Source: Pseudomonadota bacterium
Lineage (GTDB): Bacteria > Desulfobacterota > Desulfobulbia > Desulfobulbales > Desulfobulbaceae
Assembly: GCA_009782165.1 (NCBI GenBank)
Contig: WQUH01000131.1
Location: 1 to 5,039 of the forward strand
Length of the DNA stretch: 5,039 bases
Direction of reading: 5' to 3'
Shown piece by piece: positions 1 to 5,039 of the stretch (its first letter is position 1; each line of letters opens with the position of its first letter). The position numbers and the translations under genes are program-made. The notes under the pieces were generated by a model. The model was given only the letters and a program-made list of their open reading frames with translations. It made no database searches and was not told the DNA's origin.

Positions 1-4
1 AAAA

Positions 5-47
5 ACAAGTCGGTTTTTTGCGCGGTTTTCCGGGGCGCCCGACTTGT
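5..47. repeat. 9-bp inverted repeat upstream of pyrG; possible terminator element
   Basis: The arms ACAAGTCGG (5-13) and CCGACTTGT (39-47) are perfectly complementary. The intervening bases can extend the fold: GCGC 20-23 with GCGC 35-38, and GG 24-25 with CC 30-31 around a TTTT loop. Read on the minus strand, the second arm is followed by a run of T at the window edge (5 to 1), as in an intrinsic terminator. Read on the plus strand, the left arm is followed at once by six T (14-19). It could therefore be the 3' half of a terminator for a gene left of the window, whose other arm is not visible. The right arm overlaps the putative -35 box of pyrG. The repeat is seen directly; its role is inference. 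Confidence 0.5.
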
Positions 48-72
48 AAAGCAGGGGGGGATCGTGTATAGT
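44..72 (+). promoter_or_regulatory. Putative sigma70-type promoter of the pyrG operon
   Basis: A -35 box TTGTAA (44-49, four of six consensus bases) is separated by exactly 17 bases from a -10 box TATAGT (67-72, five of six). Transcription would begin near 79-82 and give a leader of about 67 bases before the pyrG start. The spacer contains a run of seven G (54-60). The -35 box overlaps the right arm of the inverted repeat at 39-47. No other comparably good promoter was found ahead of pyrG. The motif match is visible; activity is inferred. Confidence 0.6.
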
Positions 73-92
73 TTGCCTCCAATTGTTCGTCC

Positions 93-107
93 AACGGTTC
101 GGCCGTT
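93..107 (+). other. Small hairpin in the pyrG leader
   Basis: AACGG (93-97) can pair with CCGTT (103-107) around the five-base loop TTCGG. It lies in the predicted 5' untranslated leader about 25 bases before the ribosome binding site. No T-run follows, so it is not a terminator. It may be only a minor RNA fold. Confidence 0.3.
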
Positions 108-132
108 CCCCTCGCTGTTTCCCTGCGCCTGA

Positions 133-1809
<1,677 letters not shown>

Positions 1810-1810
1810 C

Positions 1811-2659
1811 ATGACGGCCACGGTTCGGATCGCCTCCACCCCTGCCGGCGTCATCACCGTTGGGCCGGGCGCGCCGCTCCTGCTGATCGCGGGGCCGTGC
1901 GTGCTCGAAAGCGCTGAAATCATCCGGGAGATCGCCGTGGAGTTGAAGGCCATTGCCGCCCGCCTGGGCGTCTCCTACGTGTTCAAGGCCTCGTTCGACA
2001 AGGCCAACCGCACCTCGCTCGCCTCGTTTCGCGGCCCCGGCCCGGAAAAGGGGCTGCGCATGCTTGGCCGGCTGCGCCAAGAGGTGGGGGTGCCAATACT
2101 CTCCGACATCCATGAGCCGGATCAGGCGGAACTGGCCGCCGATGTGCTCGATATTCTACAGATCCCCGCCTTTCTCTGCCGCCAGACCGATCTCCTGACC
2201 GCTGCCGCCCGTACCGGCAAGGTGGTCAACATCAAGAAGGGACAGTTTGTCGCGCCCTGGGACATGGCCCACGCGGTCGACAAGGTGCGCGGCGCCGGCA
2301 ACGAACGGATCCTGCTCACCGAACGGGGCGCCGGCTTTGGCTACAACAATCTGGTGGTGGACATGCGTTCCCTGCCGATCATGCGCGGCCTCGGCTTTCC
2401 GGTGGTGTTCGACGCCACCCATGCGGTCCAGTTGCCCGGCGGCGCCGGCTCGTGCTCCGGCGGCCAGCGCGAGTTTATCCCAACCCTGGCGAGGGCGGCG
2501 ACGGCGGTGGGCATCGACGGTCTGTTTTTCGAGGTCCATCCCGACCCGGACAAGGCCCTGTGCGATGGGGCCAACTCCCTGCCTCTGACTGAAGTGGAAC
2601 CCCTGATGGCGCAACTGCTGGCGATCCGGCGGGCCGTGACCGGAGTGGTCGATGGCTGA
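1811..2659 (+). CDS. kdsA: 3-deoxy-8-phosphooctulonate (KDO-8-P) synthase, Cys-type (metal-dependent)
   Basis: Condenses phosphoenolpyruvate with D-arabinose-5-phosphate to KDO-8-phosphate in the cytosol, committing carbon to the LPS inner core. The 282 residues match the family length and form one TIM barrel of the DAHP/KDO8P synthase type. Recognisable motifs are IAGPCVLES (26-34), [46 protein letters not shown] and the C-terminal [20 protein letters not shown]30, H204, E241 and D252 sit at the positions of the metal ligands of the metal-dependent class; metal-independent enzymes such as E. coli have Asn in place of the Cys. The same frame is open further upstream inside pyrG, but family homology begins near residue 20 and the ATG at 1811 gives a normal length. 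No strong Shine-Dalgarno is seen (AAAGG at 1792-1796 is too distant), so translation probably depends on coupling to pyrG. Its end overlaps kdsC by 8 bases. Confidence 0.97.
   Translation: MTATVRIASTPAGVITVGPGAPLLLIAGPCVLESAEIIREIAVELKAIAARLGVSYVFKASFDKANRTSLASFRGPGPEKGLRMLGRLRQEVGVPILSDIHEPDQAELAADVLDILQIPAFLCRQTDLLTAAARTGKVVNIKKGQFVAPWDMAHAVDKVRGAGNERILLTERGAGFGYNNLVVDMRSLPIMRGLGFPVVFDATHAVQLPGGAGSCSGGQREFIPTLARAATAVGIDGLFFEVHPDPDKALCDGANSLPLTEVEPLMAQLLAIRRAVTGVVDG
2641..2645 (+). promoter_or_regulatory. Ribosome binding site of kdsC (supports the early start)
   Basis: CGGAG lies 6 bases before the ATG at 2652, inside the last codons of kdsA. The alternative starts at 2733 and 2736 are preceded by CGCAGCCGGGCC, with no purine-rich match, so this site favours the longer KdsC. 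Confidence 0.5.
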
Positions 2660-3293
2660 GCAGGACTGCGGCAGACCAGGGGAAGGCTACCCCACCGACT
2701 GCGAGCTGACCGAGGCCCTGCGCAGCCGGGCCATGATGCGCAACCGGCCGCTGGAGCGCAGCGCCGCCTGGCAGGCGGTTCTGCCCCGAGCCGGGCAGGT
2801 ACGCTTGCTGCTGCTCGACGTCGACGGGGTGCTCACCGACGGTTCCATCACCTACCTGTCCGGCGGCGGCGAAGCCAAAAGCTTCAACACCCACGACGGC
2901 ATGGGCATCCGGCTGCTCCAGGACAGCGGCGTGGCGGTGGGCATCATCACCGCCCGCAGTTCCGAGGCGGTGGAGCGCCGCGCCCGCGATCTGCGGCTGG
3001 CCCATGTGCTGCAGGGGCAACAGGATAAGCTGGTCGCCTACGAATCCATCCTCAAGGCCACCGGCCTGCGGCCGCCCCAGACCGCCTACATGGGGGACGA
3101 CCTCATGGACCTGCCGCTGCTCAACCGGGTCGGATTTGCCACCGCACCCGCCGATGCGGTGGCCGAGATCCGCCAGCGGGTCCATTACACCACCGAACGT
3201 GCCGGCGGCCGGGGCGCGGTGCGCGAGGTCTGCGATCTCATCCTCGAGGCCCAGGGCAACCTGGCGCGGATGCAGGCCAGGTTCGACCGATGA
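2652..3293 (+). CDS. kdsC: KDO-8-phosphate phosphatase, HAD family (KdsC)
   Basis: Hydrolyses KDO-8-phosphate, the KdsA product, to KDO and phosphate. It belongs to the capless (C0) subfamily of HAD phosphatases, which usually act as tetramers. All HAD motifs are present: the nucleophile and acid/base D56 and D58 in [14 protein letters not shown]100 with ITARSS in motif II, K126 in QGQQDKL as motif III, and D149/D150/D153 in [11 protein letters not shown] as motif IV. The C-terminal [17 protein letters not shown] segment is typical of KdsC. At 213 residues it is longer than the usual 170-190 because of an N-terminal extension without visible motifs. Starts at 2733 or 2736 would give about 186 residues. 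I prefer 2652 because CGGAG (2641-2645) lies 6 bases ahead, the frame overlaps the kdsA stop as expected for coupling, and no Shine-Dalgarno precedes the inner starts. It overlaps lptC by 4 bases. Confidence 0.94.
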   Translation: MAEQDCGRPGEGYPTDCELTEALRSRAMMRNRPLERSAAWQAVLPRAGQVRLLLLDVDGVLTDGSITYLSGGGEAKSFNTHDGMGIRLLQDSGVAVGIITARSSEAVERRARDLRLAHVLQGQQDKLVAYESILKATGLRPPQTAYMGDDLMDLPLLNRVGFATAPADAVAEIRQRVHYTTERAGGRGAVREVCDLILEAQGNLARMQARFDR

Positions 3294-3859
3294 TCAGCCA
3301 GCCGCGCAACCTCCTCTGGCTGCTGCCGGTTCTGCTCTTTGTCACCAGCCCGCTGTGGCAGCCGCCGCTGGCCGCTTTTCTCGCCCCGCGCGGCGGGTTC
3401 AATGTCAAGCTCCCGCCCCCGCAGGAGGAAACGCCGACCCAGAATTTCATCCTCGATACGGTGGCCATCACCCTGACCACCAACGGCAGGGAAGAGTGGC
3501 AGATCGACGCCAGCCGCGCCTATACCCAGGGCAACGACCACGAGATCGCGCTGGAGGAAGTCAGCGCCATGTACATCGGCAGCGAAAAGGAGCCGATCAA
3601 TATCGACAGCCGCAGGGGGCTGTATTCAATCAATAAGCGGCATCTGGTGCTCACCGATCACGTCACAGTGGTCAAGCCGACCAAAAATCAGACGCTGTTT
3701 TCCGAACGGCTCGAATACGACGATGGCGACCGGATGCTGGTCAGTCCGGGACCGGTGACCATCCAGGCGCCGGGCATGAAGCTGCATGCCGGCCGGATGG
3801 ATTACGATTTTGCCACAGAAGGATTTGAATTCGGCGACCGGGTCAAGGTCAAACTCTAA
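3290..3859 (+). CDS. lptC: LPS export ABC transporter periplasmic protein LptC
   Basis: Bitopic inner-membrane protein of the Lpt machine. It receives LPS extracted by LptB2FG and passes it to the periplasmic bridge protein LptA. The 189 residues are close to the 191 of E. coli LptC. A short N-terminal tail precedes one hydrophobic segment (about 8-23), with no Cys suggesting a lipobox. The rest is periplasmic and beta-rich, as in the LptC jellyroll, with alternating patterns such as [39 protein letters not shown] and [19 protein letters not shown]. Sequence conservation in this family is low, so the call rests on length, topology, the repeated strand pattern and position directly after kdsC. 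The start overlaps the kdsC stop as ATGA with only a weak AGG (3279-3281) ahead, indicating coupled translation. No lptA follows within the window; the next gene is dapL. Confidence 0.88.
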   Translation: MISQPRNLLWLLPVLLFVTSPLWQPPLAAFLAPRGGFNVKLPPPQEETPTQNFILDTVAITLTTNGREEWQIDASRAYTQGNDHEIALEEVSAMYIGSEKEPINIDSRRGLYSINKRHLVLTDHVTVVKPTKNQTLFSERLEYDDGDRMLVSPGPVTIQAPGMKLHAGRMDYDFATEGFEFGDRVKVKL

Positions 3860-3860
3860 C

Positions 3861-3880
3861 CGCTGCCGTTTTGGCGGGCG
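3861..3880 (+). other. Hairpin in the lptC-dapL gap
   Basis: Two bases after the lptC stop, CGCTGCC (3861-3867) can pair with GGCGGGCG (3873-3880). This forms about seven pairs with one bulged G and one G-T pair around a GTTTT loop. No T-run follows, so it is not a standard intrinsic terminator. It could shield the 3' end of the upstream message or reduce read-through into dapL. The fold is visible; any function is inference. Confidence 0.35.
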
Positions 3881-3887
3881 CATGGAC

Positions 3888-3893
3888 GAAGGA
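3888..3893 (+). promoter_or_regulatory. Ribosome binding site of dapL
   Basis: GAAGGA lies 7 bases before the ATG at 3901 and is the clearest Shine-Dalgarno in the window. Unlike the coupled genes upstream, dapL seems to be translated from its own site. It also excludes the out-of-frame ATG at 3882. Confidence 0.7.
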
Positions 3894-3900
3894 ATCTGTC

Positions 3901-5039
3901 ATGTTGAAAATCAACGAGCATTACCTGAAATTGCAGGCCTCTTATCTCTTTTCCGACATCGCCAAGCGGGTGGCGGCTTTTCAGGCCGCCCATCCCGAAC
4001 GCGAGGTGATCAAGCTGGGCATCGGCGATGTCACCCAGCCCCTGCCGCCGGCCTGCATCGCGGCCTTTCACCGGGCCGTCGACGAGATGGCCACCGCCAG
4101 CGGATTTCGCGGCTACGGTCCGGAGCAGGGGTACGATTTTCTGCGCCAGACGATAGCGGCGCACGATTTCCAGGCCCGCGGCGCGGACATCCAGGCCGAC
4201 GAGGTCTTTGTTTCCGACGGGGCCAAGTGCGACACCGGCAACATCCAGGAACTGTTCGCAGGCGATACGAAAATAGCCATTCCCGACCCGGTCTATCCGG
4301 TCTACCTCGACACCAATGTCATGGCCGGCCGCACCGGCGCGTACAAGGACGGCCGCTATGAGGGCATCGTCTACCTGGAGTCGACCAGGGCCAACAACTA
4401 CGTGCCCGACCTGCCCAGGGAGCCGGTGGACCTGATCTATCTCTGTTTCCCCAACAACCCCACCGGCTCGACCATCACCAAGGAGCAGTTGCGGGTGTGG
4501 GTCGATTTTGCCCGCGACGCCAAGGCGCTCATCCTCTTTGACGCCGCCTACGATGCCTTTATCCGCGATCCCGCGCTGCCGCATTCGATTTTCGAGATCG
4601 AAGGGGCCCGCGAGGTGGCGATCGAGTTCCGCAGTTATTCGAAAAGCGCCGGGTTCACCGGCACCCGTTGCGCCTACACCGTGGTGCCCAAGGAGTGCGC
4701 GGCCCGCGATTCGGCCGGCGGCCGGCAAGCCATCCATCCGCTGTGGAACCGGCGGCACTGCACCAAGTTCAACGGGGTTTCCTACCCGGTGCAGCGGGCG
4801 GCCGAGGCGGTCTATTCGCCCGAGGGCAAGACCCAGTGCGCGGCCCTGATCGACGGTTACCTGGCCAACGCCAAAATCATCCGTCAGGCCATGAACGAGC
4901 TGGGCTACCACACCGTCGGCGGCGACAATGCCCCCTACGTGTGGATCGAGGCCAAGGGCGATTCATGGGCCTTTTTCGATCTGCTGCTGAACCGGGCCGG
5001 CGTGGTCTGCACGCCGGGCGCGGGTTTCGGCAGGTGCGG
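3901..5039 (+). CDS. dapL: LL-diaminopimelate aminotransferase (DapL), 3' end beyond window
   Basis: PLP enzyme that converts tetrahydrodipicolinate directly to LL-diaminopimelate with glutamate as amino donor, replacing the DapD-DapC-DapE acyl route to meso-DAP and lysine. Translation gives 379 codons without a stop before the edge; DapL is usually about 410 residues, so some 30 are missing. The N-terminus [19 protein letters not shown] is characteristic. Following motifs are [11 protein letters not shown] (40-49), [13 protein letters not shown] (69-81), [10 protein letters not shown] (105-114), DPVYPVY (129-135), FPNNPTG (183-189), DAAYDAF (214-220) and [13 protein letters not shown] (244-256) with K248 as the Schiff-base lysine. 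N186, D214 and Y217 fit PLP contacts of fold type I aminotransferases. The edge falls in TPGAGFGRC, just before the expected C-terminal segment with the substrate-binding Arg. The start is fixed by GAAGGA 7 bases upstream. It follows lptC by 41 bases on the same strand. Confidence 0.96.
   Translation, partial: MLKINEHYLKLQASYLFSDIAKRVAAFQAAHPEREVIKLGIGDVTQPLPPACIAAFHRAVDEMATASGFRGYGPEQGYDFLRQTIAAHDFQARGADIQADEVFVSDGAKCDTGNIQELFAGDTKIAIPDPVYPVYLDTNVMAGRTGAYKDGRYEGIVYLESTRANNYVPDLPREPVDLIYLCFPNNPTGSTITKEQLRVWVDFARDAKALILFDAAYDAFIRDPALPHSIFEIEGAREVAIEFRSYSKSAGFTGTRCAYTVVPKECAARDSAGGRQAIHPLWNRRHCTKFNGVSYPVQRAAEAVYSPEGKTQCAALIDGYLANAKIIRQAMNELGYHTVGGDNAPYVWIEAKGDSWAFFDLLLNRAGVVCTPGAGFGRC

Noticed and set aside
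2475..3185. 236-codon minus-strand open frame opposite kdsA and kdsC
   Set aside because: Antisense shadow of two well-supported genes, low-complexity composition, no family resemblance.
3882..3884. ATG closer to the lptC stop as a possible dapL start
   Set aside because: It is out of frame with dapL, and the Shine-Dalgarno GAAGGA lies after it.
3786..4361. 191-codon plus-strand open frame bridging lptC and dapL
   Set aside because: Overlaps two real genes in another frame, and its translation is Arg/Gly/Pro-rich without motifs.
3856..4911. 351-codon open frame on the minus strand opposite dapL
   Set aside because: It lies wholly antisense to a confidently identified DapL, has no recognisable domain, and is explained by GC-rich codon use that leaves few stops in the opposite frame.

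Overview
The window is GC-rich, densely packed bacterial DNA carrying four complete genes and one truncated gene, all on the + strand. In order they are pyrG (CTP synthase), kdsA (KDO-8-phosphate synthase), kdsC (KDO-8-phosphate phosphatase), lptC (LPS-export protein) and dapL (LL-diaminopimelate aminotransferase, cut by the right edge). LPS-core genes point to a Gram-negative host. The pyrG-kdsA-kdsC-lptC order together with a DapL-type lysine/peptidoglycan pathway fits a deltaproteobacterium (Desulfobacterota, perhaps Desulfobulbus-like). That placement is an inference from gene content and protein style, not from a marker gene.

Layout: positions 1-147 are non-coding. They hold a 9-bp inverted repeat, a good sigma70-type promoter (TTGTAA - 17 bp - TATAGT) and a short leader. 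pyrG then runs to 1809. kdsA begins one base after the pyrG stop, kdsC overlaps kdsA by 8 bases, and lptC overlaps kdsC by 4 bases (ATGA). After a 41-base gap containing a hairpin and a clear Shine-Dalgarno sequence, dapL starts at 3901 and runs off the window.

Logic: PyrG makes CTP, which KdsB (not in the window) uses to activate KDO as CMP-KDO. KdsA and KdsC carry out the two steps that make KDO from arabinose-5-phosphate and phosphoenolpyruvate. LptC is the inner-membrane bitopic part of the machine that moves finished LPS to the outer membrane. DapL supplies meso-DAP/lysine precursors, so the whole cluster serves the cell envelope. The four upstream genes look translationally coupled; dapL may be read through or carry its own signals.

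This is mainly a housekeeping region and I see no undescribed system in it. The points worth a second look are the metal-dependent (Cys-type) KdsA active site, the absence of kdsD and lptA from their common places, the 27-residue N-terminal extension on KdsC, and the G7 tract and inverted repeat built into the pyrG promoter.
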